In this document: positions 20,103 to 30,708 of the stretch, one piece after another
Numbering within the stretch: position 1 is the first letter of the stretch
Layout: every line of letters starts with the position of its first letter
Assembly (NCBI GenBank): GCA_012103035.1
Contig: JAAVLL010000001.1
Location: 2,020,501-2,084,500, forward strand
Source: Brucella oryzae
Lineage (GTDB): Bacteria > Pseudomonadota > Alphaproteobacteria > Rhizobiales > Rhizobiaceae
Length of the DNA stretch: 64,000 nucleotides
Reading direction: 5' to 3'
Made by a program: the position numbers and the translations under genes
Notes under the pieces: generated by a model
Seen by the model: only the letters and a program-made list of their open reading frames with translations
Databases searched by the model: none
Told to the model about the DNA's origin: nothing

Positions 20103-21339
20103 CATTGGTGCCCGTTGGTCCCGGCACGAACAGGTCGTCAATGGCGTCGAATGCCGTCCATGCATCATTGGCATTGAGCCGCGCTGCGCCGTCCTCGCCC
20201 GCCTGTTGCAAGCGCAAAATGGTGGAACCATCGGCAAAAGCACCTGCATTATCTTCCGAACCGTCAATGCCGTCCGTGTCGGCGGCGAGCGCGTGGATAT
20301 TGTCATAGCCATCGATATCGAGTGCGAAAGACAGCAAGAACTCGCTGTTGCGCCCTCCTTTGCCCCCTTGCCGCGAATGGTAACGGTCGTTTCACCGCCT
20401 GATAGAATGACCACCGGCTTCTGGAAGGGGCGGTCACGGTCGGCCACCTCACGGGCAATTGCCGCATGAACATGCGCTACTTCCCGCGCCTCGCCTTCCA
20501 TCGCATCGGACAGGATCACCGCTTCGACGCCATGGCGCGCGGCTTCTTCACCGCCGCTTCCAGCGAAACGGCGGCGGAAGCGATGACGCGCACTTCATTA
20601 TTTGCAAAACCCTATCACCCGGCTTCGGCGCATGGGCGGCTTCACTCCTGATGTGGGCAAGTGCTGCCTCTGGCAGATCGAGCCGATAGCGTTCGATGAT
20701 TTTCAAAGCCTCATCGCGGTCTGTCTCGTCCGGCACGGTCGGGCCGGAAGCCACAAAAGCCGGATTGTCGCCCGGAATATCCGAGACAACGAGCGAGAAC
20801 ACCTTTGCCGGATGGGCGGCTGCAGCAAGCCTGCCGCCCTTGATGGTGGACAGGTGCTTGCGGACTGCATTCATCGCCGAAATCGGCGCACCGGAAGCAA
20901 GCAGCACCTTGTTGACGGCGATCTCGTCCTCAAGCGTCAACCCTTCCGGCGGCGACGGTAGCAAGGCAGACCCACCACCGGAAACAAGCGCCACCACGAG
21001 ATCATCTTCCGTCAGGTTCGACACTGCATCGAACAGCCGCTTCGAGGCGGCAAGCCCCGCCTCGTCGGGAACCGGATGCGCCGCCTCGATGATCTCTATG
21101 CGCTCGCAGGGTGTGCCATAGCCATAGCGTGTCACCACAAGGCCTTCGAGCGGAGCGTCCCACGCCCTTTCGAAAGCGGCCGCCATCTGTGCCGAGCCCT
21201 TGCCCGCACCGATGACAATCGTCCGTCCCTTCGGTTTGGCCGGAAGATTGGCGCGGATCACCAGTTCAGGATCGGCAGCCGCAACCGCGGCATCGAAAAG
21301 GTTGGTCAGAAACTTCTTGGGATCGGTGATGGCTGTCAG
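20068..21339 (-). CDS. glycerate 2-kinase, GckA/TtuD type (frame broken, start unresolved)
   Basis: The protein belongs to the DUF4147/MOFRL glycerate kinase family (about 420 residues) that phosphorylates glycerate to 2-phosphoglycerate. Visible motifs are [48 protein letters not shown] and [10 protein letters not shown]. At least two indels break it, near 20560 and 20360. The coding signal extends upstream as [20 protein letters not shown] to about 21339, but no ATG, GTG or TTG is in frame there, so another indel hides the start. It is the last step of the glyoxylate-to-glycerate branch. Confidence 0.8.
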
Positions 21340-21463
21340 ATTCCCGATATTGATTATTGTTGGGCGGCACTATTCCCCGCCCGAGGTGTAAAATCAATGG
21401 AGCCGGCCACTTCCTCCAAGCAGCCAGCTCACCCTCTCCCTCCAGAGAAATCAGATTCCCGAA

Positions 21464-22346
21464 TTAGGCGACGTCGTGGTTCGCCATCCGCTCCAGAGCG
21501 CGCACCAGCCCCGAATGGTCGAGACCATCATCGCCATGCGCAGCGCATGAATTGAACAGTTCCTGTGCCGTGGCCGTGTTCGGCAGCGAAACACCGAGCG
21601 CCTTTGCGCCCTGCAGTGCAAGGTTCAAATCCTTCTGGTGCAGCGAGATACGGAAACCAGGATCGAAAGTGCGTTTGATCATGCGTTCGCCATGCACTTC
21701 GAGAATGCGGGACGATGCAAAGCCGCCCATCAGGGCTTCACGCACCTTCGCCGGGTCGGCCCCTGCCTTGGAAGCAAAACCAGCGCTTCGGCTACGGCCT
21801 CAATGTTGAGCGCGACGATGATCTGGTTTGCGACCTTGGTGGTCTGGCCATCGCCGCAATCGCCGACGAGCGTGATGTTCTTGCCCATGAGCTTCAAGAG
21901 CGGCAGAGCGCGGTCGAACGATTCCTGCGAGCCGCCAGCCATGATGGAGAGGCTGGCATTCTTCGCGCCGACCTCGCCGCCGGAAACCGGCGCATCGACA
22001 TATTCACCGCCGGTTGCGCGGACCTTCTTTGCGAACTCTTTTGTCTCGATAGGGAAATCGAGCTCATGTCGATGAGCAGCTTGCCTTTGCCAAGACCACC
22101 GATTGCGCCACCTTCACCGAAGATGACTTCGGCCACCTGCGGCGTGTCCGGAAGCATGAGGATGATGGTGTCGCACTCTTCGGCAACAGCCTTCGGCGTT
22201 TCCAGAATTTGCAGACCGTTATCGATCAGCTCCTGACGCGGTGGAGGATTGAACCGGGAGGTGAAAAGCTGATGTCCCGCATCCTGCAAATGACGCGCCA
22301 TCGGCGTGCCCATGATCCCCAGTCCGATGAAGCCTATCTTGGCCAT
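21464..22346 (-). CDS. glxR: tartronate semialdehyde reductase (frame broken)
   Basis: The repaired protein is 294 residues. It is a beta-hydroxyacid dehydrogenase with the Rossmann start MAKIGFIGLGIMGTPMA, the substrate site DAPVSGGEVGAKNASL and the catalytic Lys region GQTTKVANQ. It reduces tartronate semialdehyde to D-glycerate. One C is missing near 22046 and one base near 21785. It lies between hyi and the glycerate kinase in the gcl cluster, which supports the assignment. Confidence 0.9.
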
Positions 22347-22408
22347 GTCGTTTACTCCCTAATCAAACCTATGCAGTCAGCCGTTCGGCTTCGTATGAAA
22401 GTTTTTCC

Positions 22409-22460
22409 TCACGCATTATCCAACGCAAAACCGCTTCGCACTTTTGCTGGAAATGCTTTG
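22409..22460. repeat. dispersed repeat family A, copy 1
   Basis: This carries the core CGCTTCGCACTTTTGCTGG flanked by CGCATTATCC and AAATGCT. Four other copies lie in the same orientation at 25120, 37741, 37831 and 62200. The sequence resembles the Bru-RS repeats of Brucella. This copy supplies the 3' end of hyi. Confidence 0.8.
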
Positions 22461-23215
22461 AACCAGCCCAGACCTTCCTCAGTGGTGGTCTTCGGCTTGT
22501 ATTCGCAGCCGATCCAGCCCTTGTATCCGGCGTTTTTCAGTGCTTCGAACACGTTCGGATAATTAATCTCACCGGTGCCCGGCTCGTTGCGGCCCGGATT
22601 GTCGGCAAGCTGGATATGGGCAATCAGCGGCTTGTAACGTTCATAAGTCGCAACCAGTTCGCCGCGTGTCCGCTGCTGATGGTAGAGGTCGTACTGGATG
22701 AACAGGTTGTTGCTGCCCACTTCATCGATGATCGAAACCGCCTGCTCCACCGTGTTGAGGTAGAAGCCCGGAATGTCATAGTGGTTGATCGGCTCGATCA
22801 GCAGGCGAATGCCGTGCTTGCCCAGTTCCTTTGCGGCCAGACGCAAATTGCTGACGAAAGTGGCGCGCAAGACGTCTGGGTCCACGCGGGCAATCCCCGA
22901 AAGACAGTTGACCTGCGAACAGTTGAGCGTCGTGGCATAATCGATGGCATCGGCCACACCGCGTCGGAAATCATCGACGCGATCCGGCAGAACCGCAATG
23001 CCACGCTCGCCGCCAGCCCAATTGCCCGCAGGCAGATTGTGCAGGACCTGCGCCAGATTATGCTTGGTCAGCGCCGCCTTCAGCTCATGCCGGTTGAACT
23101 CATAGGGGAAGAGATATTCCACCCCGGTGAACCCGGCTTTTGCGGCCAGCGCAAAGCGATCCATGAAAGGCGCTTCATTGAAAAGCATTGTGAGATTGGC
23201 TGCAAATCTCGGCAT
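22409..23215 (-). CDS. hyi: hydroxypyruvate isomerase
   Basis: The TIM-barrel protein starts MPRFAANLTMLFNE at 23215, although the open frame extends upstream to 23257. It has metal-ligand glutamates in LLIEPIN and GCEYKP and the motif QYDLYH. It interconverts hydroxypyruvate and tartronate semialdehyde. It has 268 residues because the last 14 (FPAKVRSGFALDNA) and the stop are encoded by a dispersed repeat. The native C-terminus was probably close to GLGWFK. The frame is intact. Confidence 0.9.
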   Translation of the reverse strand: MPRFAANLTMLFNEAPFMDRFALAAKAGFTGVEYLFPYEFNRHELKAALTKHNLAQVLHNLPAGNWAGGERGIAVLPDRVDDFRRGVADAIDYATTLNCSQVNCLSGIARVDPDVLRATFVSNLRLAAKELGKHGIRLLIEPINHYDIPGFYLNTVEQAVSIIDEVGSNNLFIQYDLYHQQRTRGELVATYERYKPLIAHIQLADNPGRNEPGTGEINYPNVFEALKNAGYKGWIGCEYKPKTTTEEGLGWFKAFPAKVRSGFALDNA

Positions 23216-23271
23216 TTTCGCCTCCTTATAATTCTCTATTTGCGCAATTGCGGACAAAACCGGAATTGCTC

Positions 23272-25056
23272 TTAATCCAACAACGCTGCGATAGCTGTCG
23301 GCGCATCTTCGCCACGTTCGGCCAGTTCCTCGAATTCGACAACCTGATCGATGTCGACACCCATGGAAATATTGGTAACGCGTTCCAGGATGAATTCCAG
23401 AACCACCGGCACCTGATGCTCAGCCATGAGCGCTTTTGCCTGTTCAAAACTTTCGGCAAACTGGTTGGGGCTGCGAACCCGGATCGCCTTGCAGCCGAGG
23501 CCTTCGGCGACGGCCACGTGATCGACGCCGTAACCCTTTTCCGCATCGCCATCGGCATTGATGTTATCGAAGGCGAGACTGACCTCGAAATCCATGTTGA
23601 AGCCGCGTTGTGCCTGCCGGATGAGGCCGAGATAGGAATTGTTCACGACCACATGAATGTAGGGCAGCTTGTGTTGTGCGCCGACCGCCAGTTCCTCGAT
23701 CATGAACTGGAAATCATAGTCACCGGAAAGTGCAACAATCGGACGGTCTGGATCGGCAGCACGCACGCCGAGCGCTGCTGGCAGCGTCCAGCCGAGCGGA
23801 CCGGCCTGACCGCAATTGATCCAGTTGCGTGGGCGATAGACATGCAGGAACTGCGCGCCTGCAATCTGGCTGAGGCCAATGGTCGTGACATAGCAGGTAT
23901 CGCGACCGAACGCCTTGTTCATCTCTTCGTAAACGCGCTGCGGCTTGAGCGGCGTCTGGTCGAAATGCGTCTTGCGCAGCATGGTGCGCTTGCGTTCGCC
24001 ACATTCCTTGGCCCAGTCCGACCAGTCGCGCAGCTTGCCTGCAGACTTCCATTCGGTCGCAACGTCCAGCAGCAGCTTCAGCGCCTTGCCTGCATCCGAA
24101 ACGATACCGAAATCCGGTGCGAAGACGCGACCGATCTGCGTCGGCTCAATGTCGATATGGATGAACTTGCGGTCCTTCCTGTAGGTATCGACATTGCCGG
24201 TATGACGGTTCGCCCAGCGGTTGCCGATGCCGATCACGACATCGGAGGCCAGCAGATTGGCATTGCCATAGCGGTGCGAGGTCTGGAGACCGCACATGCC
24301 CGCCATCAGGCGATGGTCGTCTGGAATGACGCCCCAGCCCATCAGGGTCGGGATGACCGGAATGCCGGTGATTTCAGCGAATTCGACCAGAAGATCCGAC
24401 GCATCGGCATTGATGATGCCGCCGCCCGCGACGATCAGCGGACGTTCCGCCTCGTTCAGCATGGCCAGCGCCTTTTCGGCCTGCGCCCGCGTGGCAGCAG
24501 GCTTGTAGGCTTCCATCGGCTGATAAGTGTCGATGTCGAATTCGATTTCGGCAAGCTGGACATCAATCGGCAGGTCGATCAGAACCGGGCCGGGACGACC
24601 CGACTTCATGATGTGGAACGCCTTCTGAAAGACATAAGGCACCAGTGCCGGTTCCATGACCGTGACCGCCCACTTGGTGACGGGCGCTGCGATCTTGGCG
24701 ATATCGACCGCTTGAAAATCTTCCTTGTCCAGACGTGCACGTGGTGCCTGACCCGTGATGCAGAGGATCGGGATCGAGTCGGCTGACGCCGAATAGAGAC
24801 CCGTAATCATATCCGTTCCGGCGGGGCCGGAAGTGCCGATGCACAGACCGATATTGCCATGCTTTGCCCGCGTATAGCCTTCGGCCATATGCGAAGCGCC
24901 CTCGACATGACGCGCCAATATGTGGCGGATCGAACCGCGCGCTTTCATCGCTGAATAAAACGGATTGATCGCTGCGCCCGGCACACCGAAGGCACAATTG
25001 ATCCCTTCTCTTTCCAGCACAAGCACGGCTGCATCGACTGCACGCATTCTGGCCAT
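23272..25056 (-). CDS. gcl: glyoxylate carboligase
   Basis: The intact 594-residue thiamin diphosphate enzyme condenses two glyoxylates to tartronate semialdehyde and CO2. It has the family hallmark of valine at residue 51 ([16 protein letters not shown]), where other ThDP enzymes have a catalytic glutamate. The ThDP-Mg motif is [16 protein letters not shown] onward to NNSYLGLI. It heads gcl-hyi-glxR-glycerate kinase on the minus strand, and an IclR-type regulator is divergent from it. Confidence 0.95.
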   Translation of the reverse strand: MARMRAVDAAVLVLEREGINCAFGVPGAAINPFYSAMKARGSIRHILARHVEGASHMAEGYTRAKHGNIGLCIGTSGPAGTDMITGLYSASADSIPILCITGQAPRARLDKEDFQAVDIAKIAAPVTKWAVTVMEPALVPYVFQKAFHIMKSGRPGPVLIDLPIDVQLAEIEFDIDTYQPMEAYKPAATRAQAEKALAMLNEAERPLIVAGGGIINADASDLLVEFAEITGIPVIPTLMGWGVIPDDHRLMAGMCGLQTSHRYGNANLLASDVVIGIGNRWANRHTGNVDTYRKDRKFIHIDIEPTQIGRVFAPDFGIVSDAGKALKLLLDVATEWKSAGKLRDWSDWAKECGERKRTMLRKTHFDQTPLKPQRVYEEMNKAFGRDTCYVTTIGLSQIAGAQFLHVYRPRNWINCGQAGPLGWTLPAALGVRAADPDRPIVALSGDYDFQFMIEELAVGAQHKLPYIHVVVNNSYLGLIRQAQRGFNMDFEVSLAFDNINADGDAEKGYGVDHVAVAEGLGCKAIRVRSPNQFAESFEQAKALMAEHQVPVVLEFILERVTNISMGVDIDQVVEFEELAERGEDAPTAIAALLD

Positions 25057-25119
25057 GGCCCATCCTCCTCAAGCGGCGTCCGTTCCTGCGGAACGGCTAT
25101 TGCCGCTTTGTTTCTTTTC

Positions 25120-25170
25120 TCACGCATTTCCAGACGCAAAGGCTTACGCACCTTTGCTGGAAACGCTTTG
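25120..25170. repeat. dispersed repeat family A, copy 2 (divergent)
   Basis: CACGCATTTCCAGACGC then GCACCTTTGCTGGAAACGCT match family A with several substitutions. The copy lies in the gcl leader, between the gcl start and the putative operators. Confidence 0.7.
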
Positions 25171-25178
25171 TGGAATTC

Positions 25179-25259
25179 ATCTCCATTTACAAATGCTAAT
25201 ATCAAAAATGGAAATGCATACCATTATATGGAAATAAAGATTTTCAACGGAATGGAGAT
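25179..25259. promoter_or_regulatory. putative IclR-type operator array between gcl and its regulator
   Basis: Four copies of the half-site ATGGANAT occur: the complement ATCTCCAT at 25179, ATGGAAAT at 25208 and 25228, and ATGGAGAT at 25252. They lie in an AT-rich divergent promoter region. IclR-family proteins such as AllR bind palindromes built from TGGAAA-like halves, so these are good candidates for the adjacent regulator. Confidence 0.55.
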
Positions 25260-25337
25260 AATCCGCCGCGCCCTTTCCGAGTGGCAATGGATGCGATAGT
25301 GATAATTCCTGAGTTTAGGTGGGATTCGGAGACGGTG

Positions 25338-26154
25338 ATGGAACAGGAAAAGGAAAGCGGGGCCGCAAGGCGGCAGAAAACGCCGCGCCCTCATCTGTGC
25401 AGGTTCTGGACCGAAGCCTGAAGCTGCTGGCGCTGATTGCCGAAAATGACGGCTCGACACTGACCGACCTTGCCGATGAAAGCGGCATGGCGCCTTCCAC
25501 CGTGCACCGGCTTCTATCGTCGCTTGCCAATCATGGTATGGTTTCTCACGATCTGGAAAGTGGAGACTGGACCATCGGCGTCAAGGCTTTCGAGATCGGC
25601 AATGCCTTCCGCCGCTTTCGCAAGCTCGGCATTCTGGCGCGGCCCTATCTCAAGACATTGATGGAAACGACAGGCGAAACCGCCAATATCGGCGTCGAGG
25701 ATGGCGGCGATGTGGTGTTCATTTCGCAGATAGAAAGCCATGCTCCGATGCGCGCCTTTTCCGGCCCGGACGGCGCGGCCCCATTCATGCATCCGGCATC
25801 GGCAAGGCCATATTGTCCACTTGGTCGGACAAGGAAATCGCGCACGCTCTCTCGGGCCGCACGCTTGAACATTTCACGCAGCGCACCCTTGATACGCTGC
25901 CCGCGCTATTGAAAGACATTCAGGCAACCCGCACCCGCGGCTGGTCTATCGATGATGAGGAACACACACTCGGCATGTGCTGCATCGCCGCTCCCATCTT
26001 CAACGAATATAGCGAGGCGATTGCCGGCATTTCCGTTTCCGGTCCTGCCGTGCGCCTGCCGAAGAAGAAGCTCGAGGAATTCGGGCCGCTGATCCGCGCA
26101 ACCGCCGATGAGCTGACCCGCGCCATAGGCGGCAAGCGACCGGAAGAGTTTTAA
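25338..26154 (+). CDS. IclR-family regulator of the glyoxylate genes (frame broken)
   Basis: The repaired protein is about 272 residues. It has an N-terminal winged helix (LTDLADESGMAPSTVHRLLS) and a C-terminal IclR effector domain (ASGIGKAILSTWSDKEI, AAPIFNEYSEAIAGISVSGPA). By position it probably acts like E. coli AllR, sensing glyoxylate or a purine breakdown product and repressing gcl-hyi-glxR. One C is missing near 25783. The ATG at 25338 requires one more A near 25354; otherwise GTG at 25319 would start the same frame. Confidence 0.85.
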
Positions 26155-26211
26155 CAAAAGACCCGCAGCAGATCGCTCCGCCACGGGTCATCCTCCTCCA
26201 AGGATTGGGTA

Positions 26212-27514
26212 TCAGGCCAGTTCAGCCTTGAGCGGCTTGCCAGCCACATAGGTTTCGACAATGGCGCGGTCATCGCCCAGCGTCTGCAGCAGAAACAGCT
26301 CCTGCTCCAGCGTCGCGCCAGCCGCCATGCGCAGCCGCATCGGCGACGTGGCGGACGAATCCAGCACTACGATATCGGCTTCCGTACCCTCGTCGAGCGT
26401 GCCGATCCTGTCTTCCATGGAGAGGGCGCGGGCGTTGCCGAGCGTCATCATATAGAAGGACTGGAACGGGTTCAGGCGCTGTTCGCGGAGCTGGAGGACC
26501 TTGTAGCCCTCATCCATGGTACGCAGCATGGAGAAACTTGTGCCCCGCCGACATCGGTCGCCACCGCCATGCGCACGCCCGATGCCTTCAACCGGTCGCG
26601 GTCGAAGAGGCCTGAACCAAGAAACAGGTTGGAGGTCGGGCAGAAGACGGCAATCGAACCGGTTTCCGCCATGACACGCACTTCGCGTTCTTCCAGATGG
26701 ATGGAATGGCCGAGCAAGGTCTTGTCGCCCAGAAGGCCGTAATGCTCGTAGATGCCGAGATAGTCCGGCGCATCCGGATAAAGCGACTTGGTGAAGGTGA
26801 TCTCGTCGTGATTTTCGGAAAGATGCGTCTGGATGTAGCTGCCGGGATGCTCACGGACAAGCGCCTGGCTTGCCTCAAGCTGCTCCGGCGTGGATGTAAT
26901 GGCAAAGCGCGGCGTGATCACATAATCAAGGCGACCCTTGCCTTGCCAGCGCGCAATCAGCGCCTTCGTATCGTCATAGCCCGACTGTGCCGTGTCGCAG
27001 AGTGCAGGCGGCGCATTGCGATCCATCATCACCTTGCCGCCAAGCATGCGCATGTTGCGATGCTGCGAAGCACGGAAATAGGCATCGACACTCTGCGGAT
27101 GCACGGAGCAATAAGCAACCGCCGTGGTGGTACCGTGGCGGATCAGCTGTCAAGAAAGCGCTCCGCAATGAATTCGGCATGCTGCTCGTCGGCGAATTTC
27201 TGTTCCGCGACGAATGTATAGGTGTTGAGCCACTCCAGCAGATTGGCTGCATAGGAAGCAACTACCTGTGTCTGCGGATAGTGGATATGCGTGTCGATGA
27301 AGCCCGGCAGGATCAGGTGCGGGCGGTGGTCGGCGACGTTGACGTCGCTGCCCGCCTCGGCACGGACTTCGGCATAGTCTCCGAGGCGCAGGATACGGCC
27401 ATCTTCGACAAGAACTGCGCCGTCTTCGATATAGCGATAAGCAGCATTGTCATCGAGGCTTTGCGGTTCGTTACGAAAGGTTAGCACGCGGCCGCGAATT
27501 AGAAGCTTGGTCAT
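26212..27514 (-). CDS. guaD: guanine deaminase (frame broken)
   Basis: The repaired amidohydrolase is 434 residues. It shows the zinc site PGFIDTHIHYPQT, HLSENHDEI, the LLGHSIHLEE histidine and the TDVGGG aspartate. It deaminates guanine to xanthine, feeding XdhAB. One C is lost near 27148 and one G near 26544. It lies directly downstream of puuD in the same direction with an eleven-base gap. Confidence 0.92.
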
Positions 27515-27525
27515 CGAATTGGTCC

Positions 27526-28758
27526 TTATTTCGGGCCTTGCGTGGCAGACTGGTACCAGGAAGCAAGAAGCTGGCGCTCTTCCTCGCTCACGCCGGTGAC
27601 ATTGGCAGGCGGCATGGCATGCGAGCGACCGGCCTGCAAATAGATTTCACGCGCATGTGCGGCAATATCCCGGTCGGTGTCCAGCACGACGCCCTTCGGT
27701 GGCGCAATGATGCCTTCCCAGCCTGGTTCCTTGGCGTGGCACATGGCGCAACGCCAAGAACGGTATCCCGCACTTTTCAAAGTGCGGGTCCGAGATGAAA
27801 GATTGCTGCAATGCCGAGACCTTCTGTTCCTCCGGCTCACCGGTCAGAACCTTCGGCACCGTAGAGAGCCAGATGATGATGATGAACAGGATCACCGTTA
27901 CCAGCCAGGTCCAGGTTGGGCTGCCCTTGCGGGCATGCTGCGTGTTGAACCAGTGACGGATCGTGACCCCCATCAGGAATACCAGCGAAGCGATGATCCA
28001 GTTGAACTCGGTCCCGAAAGCCAGCGGATAGTGGTTCGACAGCATCAGGAACAGAACAGGCAGCGTGAGATAGTTGTTATGCGTCGAACGTTGCTTGGCG
28101 ATCTTGCCGTATTTCGGGTCCGGCTTGCGGCCTGCGATCAGATCCGCCACCACGATCTTCTGGTTCGGAATGATGATCATGAACACGTTGGCAGACATGA
28201 TCGTTGCTGTGAAGGCACCGAGATGCAGGAAAGCTGCACGTCCTGTAAACAGGTGTGTATAGCCCCAGGCCACCACTACAAGGATACAGTAGAGAATGAC
28301 CATCAGGAGCGTATCGCTCTTGCCGAGCATCAGCTTGCAGATCGTGTTGTAGGCAATCCAGCCAAAGGCCAGCGAGGCAATAGAAATGCCGATGGCGACC
28401 GGTACGGAAACATCGAGAACATTCGGATCGATCAGGTAAAGATCAGCCCCGGCATAGTAGACAATGCAGAGCAGCGTGAAACCCGACAGCCAGGTGGCAT
28501 AGGATTCCCATTTGAACCAGGTCAGGTGTTCCGGCATTTCGGCGGGCGCAACCAGATATTTCTGGATGTGATAGAAGCCACCACCATGGACCTGCCATTC
28601 CTCGCCATGCGCACCTTCCGGCAAGCCGGACGCTGGCGCAAGCCCAGATCAAGCGCAATGAAGTAAAAGGACGAGCCGATCCACGCAATCGCGGTAATCA
28701 CATGCAGCCACCGCGCTGCGAAGCCTAGCCAGTCCCAGGCTACGGCAAAATCATACAT
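27526..28758 (-). CDS. puuD: PuuD, membrane urate hydroxylase with cytochrome c domain (frame broken)
   Basis: The repaired protein is 411 residues. About eight TM helices (starting WLHVITAIAWIGSSFYFIAL) precede a C-terminal cytochrome c domain with CAMCH. PuuD is the membrane-bound, cofactor-linked alternative to soluble uricase, converting urate to 5-hydroxyisourate. Three G losses are inferred, near 28627, 27779 and 27759. It is divergent from the LysR-type gene. Confidence 0.92.
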
Positions 28759-28904
28759 CAGGGACTCCCATTTCTTAGCCCGTTTCTTGGGCCAATTCTT
28801 AGCCCATTGTTCGTTGTTGCATTATGTGCCAAAGGAATCAGGTTCAGGGAACGTCACATCACGACCAGCACTTTCAAAAAATCTAGACAATCGTGGAGGG
28901 ACGT

Positions 28905-29817
28905 ATGTCATATCTTGATAATCTGCGCGTTTTTGTGCGCGTTGTCGAATTGGGAAATCTATCTGCGGCGGGTCGCGATCAGCGCGCATCGCCGGCAGTT
29001 GCAAGCAATCGAATCAAGGAGTTGGAGAAGCATCTGGGGTCAGGCTCTTCAACCGGACGACGCGCAAGCTTACACCGACCGAACATGGTCGCGTATTCTA
29101 TGACGGAGCATTGAAAATCCTCGAAGCCGTGGATGAGGCGGAAGCGGCCGTAGCGGAATTGGCGAAGAATCCGAAGGGATCGATTCGCATCACCGCCCCG
29201 CTTGGCTTCGGGAGACGGCTGATTGCATCGGGGATTCCGGAATTTCACGACAAATATCCGGACATCGAAGTACGGCTTCGTCTGTCCGATCATGAAGTCG
29301 ATATCATGAGTGAAGGCGTCGATGTGGCTTTCAAGCTCGGTGTTCTGGAAAATTCGAACCTGCGTATGCGCGGTATCATGAATTGCGAGCGCGTGATCTG
29401 TGCAGCGCCTGAATATCTGGAAAAACATGGGGTTCCGCAGTCACCGGACGAATTGCTTGGCGACAAGCATGACTGTCTTCTGCTGCGCTTTCCAGGTTCG
29501 AAGGAATATTACTGGTCGCTGCAGACGGCGGAAGGCTTGCGCAAGTTTGAAGTCACCGGGCCATATGACTCGGATGACGGCGACGTATTGACGCAATGGG
29601 CGCTCGGCGGGCGCGGCATCATCAACAAGCCGCTATTCGAAGTGAAGGAATATATTCGCGACGGGCGGCTGGTTCCCATTCTCGAAAGCACGCCGCCAGC
29701 GCCGATCCAGCTTGCTGCGATTTACCCGCACAAGCGCTTTCAGGACCCGAAGGTGCGTCTCATCATCGATTTCATGACGGAACGGTGCCAGAGATTGATA
29801 CGGAAGCCCTGGCATAG
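28905..29817 (+). CDS. LysR-family transcriptional regulator (frame broken)
   Basis: The repaired protein is 304 residues. The N-terminal helix-turn-helix reads NLRVFVRVVELGNLSAAGRD, then ASPAVASNRIKELEKHLG and VRLFNRTTRKLTPTEHG, followed by a substrate-binding domain. GGAGG precedes the ATG at 28905. One G is lost near 29040 and one C near 29787. The corrected end is EIDTEALA at 29817; the frame as read would run on to 29953. It sits between puuD and xdhC, so it likely regulates urate or xanthine catabolism. Confidence 0.87.
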
Positions 29818-29836
29818 AGCGGCTCAAACCGCTCTA
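29815..29836 (+). terminator. hairpin at the LysR gene stop
   Basis: TAGAGCGG pairs with CCGCTCTA across a six-base loop, and the left arm contains the TAG stop. It lacks a long T-run, so it is a weak terminator or an mRNA-stabilising stem. Confidence 0.5.
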
Positions 29837-29866
29837 TACTTATTTGCAACCTTGAGAGTTCCAAAG

Positions 29867-29892
29867 AAAACCCGCCGGATCAGGCGGGTTGC
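29867..29892. terminator. terminator overlapping the xdhC stop
   Basis: AACCCGCC pairs with GGCGGGTT across six bases that include the xdhC stop codon. Read on the minus strand it is followed by TTTTCTTT, so it terminates the hiuH-xdhABC transcript, and it also faces the LysR gene. Confidence 0.75.
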
Positions 29893-30704
29893 GATACACG
29901 TACCGAAGTCAGAACCGCCGTCAGAACTTCGGCTGCGGCCAATGCCGCAATGACTTCTGGCCTCTTGTCTTTTACAACGGCTCCACCGACGGGGCAGACA
30001 AGATTTTCAAAAGATTCTCGCTACCGATTTCCCGTTTCAACCAATTTTTGAAAGTGGCCTTTTGGTCTTCGAGCCGATCATGCCGACATAGACAGCATCA
30101 CGCCGCTGCAATGCCTCCGTGACGATGAGAAAATCAAGCGCGTGGTCGTGGGTGAGGATGATAAAGGCGCTGCCCGGCGGCGCGGAACGCACCACCTGTT
30201 CAGGCATCGCCGAAAGGCAGGTTTCGACGCCCGGCACATCGCAGGCCATCAGTTCCGCTTCGCGGGTATCCACCAGAATGACGCGCACCGGCGTCAGCGA
30301 AAGCGCATGCGCCAGCGCATCGCCAACATGCCCCGCACCGAAGATATAGACATGTGGCCGCGTGGCTATTTCAGCATCGACCTTGCCGACAAGCTCGTCG
30401 GTGAGTCCGCGATTGACACGTCTGAAGCTTAAGCCCACCCGTCCGCCGCAGCACTGGCCGATTTCAGGACCGAGAGGAACATCCATCGGTGTGTCCCTGC
30501 CGCCAGCCAAGATTTTCCGGGCATGGTCAATCGCCATATATTCAAGCTGACCGCCGCCGATGGTTCTAAAGATTATGTCGCGGGCAACCAGCATCCACGC
30601 CCCCGCATCGCGGGGCGCAGAGCCTTCACATCTGTAACTTCAACCAGTACACTGTCCGGACGCCGGTTGAGAAAAGCCCGGATATCGTCGCGTGCACCCG
30701 GCAT
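29880..30704 (-). CDS. xdhC: XdhC, xanthine dehydrogenase maturation factor (frame broken)
   Basis: The repaired protein is 275 residues and begins MPGARDDIRAFLNRRPDSVL. The conserved RTIGGGQLE segment is followed by a Rossmann-like domain with YIFGAGHVGDALAHAL and GMIGSKTKR. XdhC inserts the sulfurated molybdenum cofactor into xanthine dehydrogenase. Losses of single bases near 30631 (G), 30060 (G) and 30010 (T) are inferred. It starts six bases inside the spacing after the xdhB stop at 30709. Confidence 0.88.
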
Positions 30705-30708
30705 CTTT

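Noticed and set aside
23248..24786. 512-residue plus-strand frame
   Set aside because: It is the mirror of the intact gcl gene, with no ribosome site or recognisable domain.
29818..29953. C-terminal extension of the LysR regulator
   Set aside because: It results from a lost C near 29787. The repaired frame ends at 29817 at a hairpin, and the extension is antisense to xdhC.
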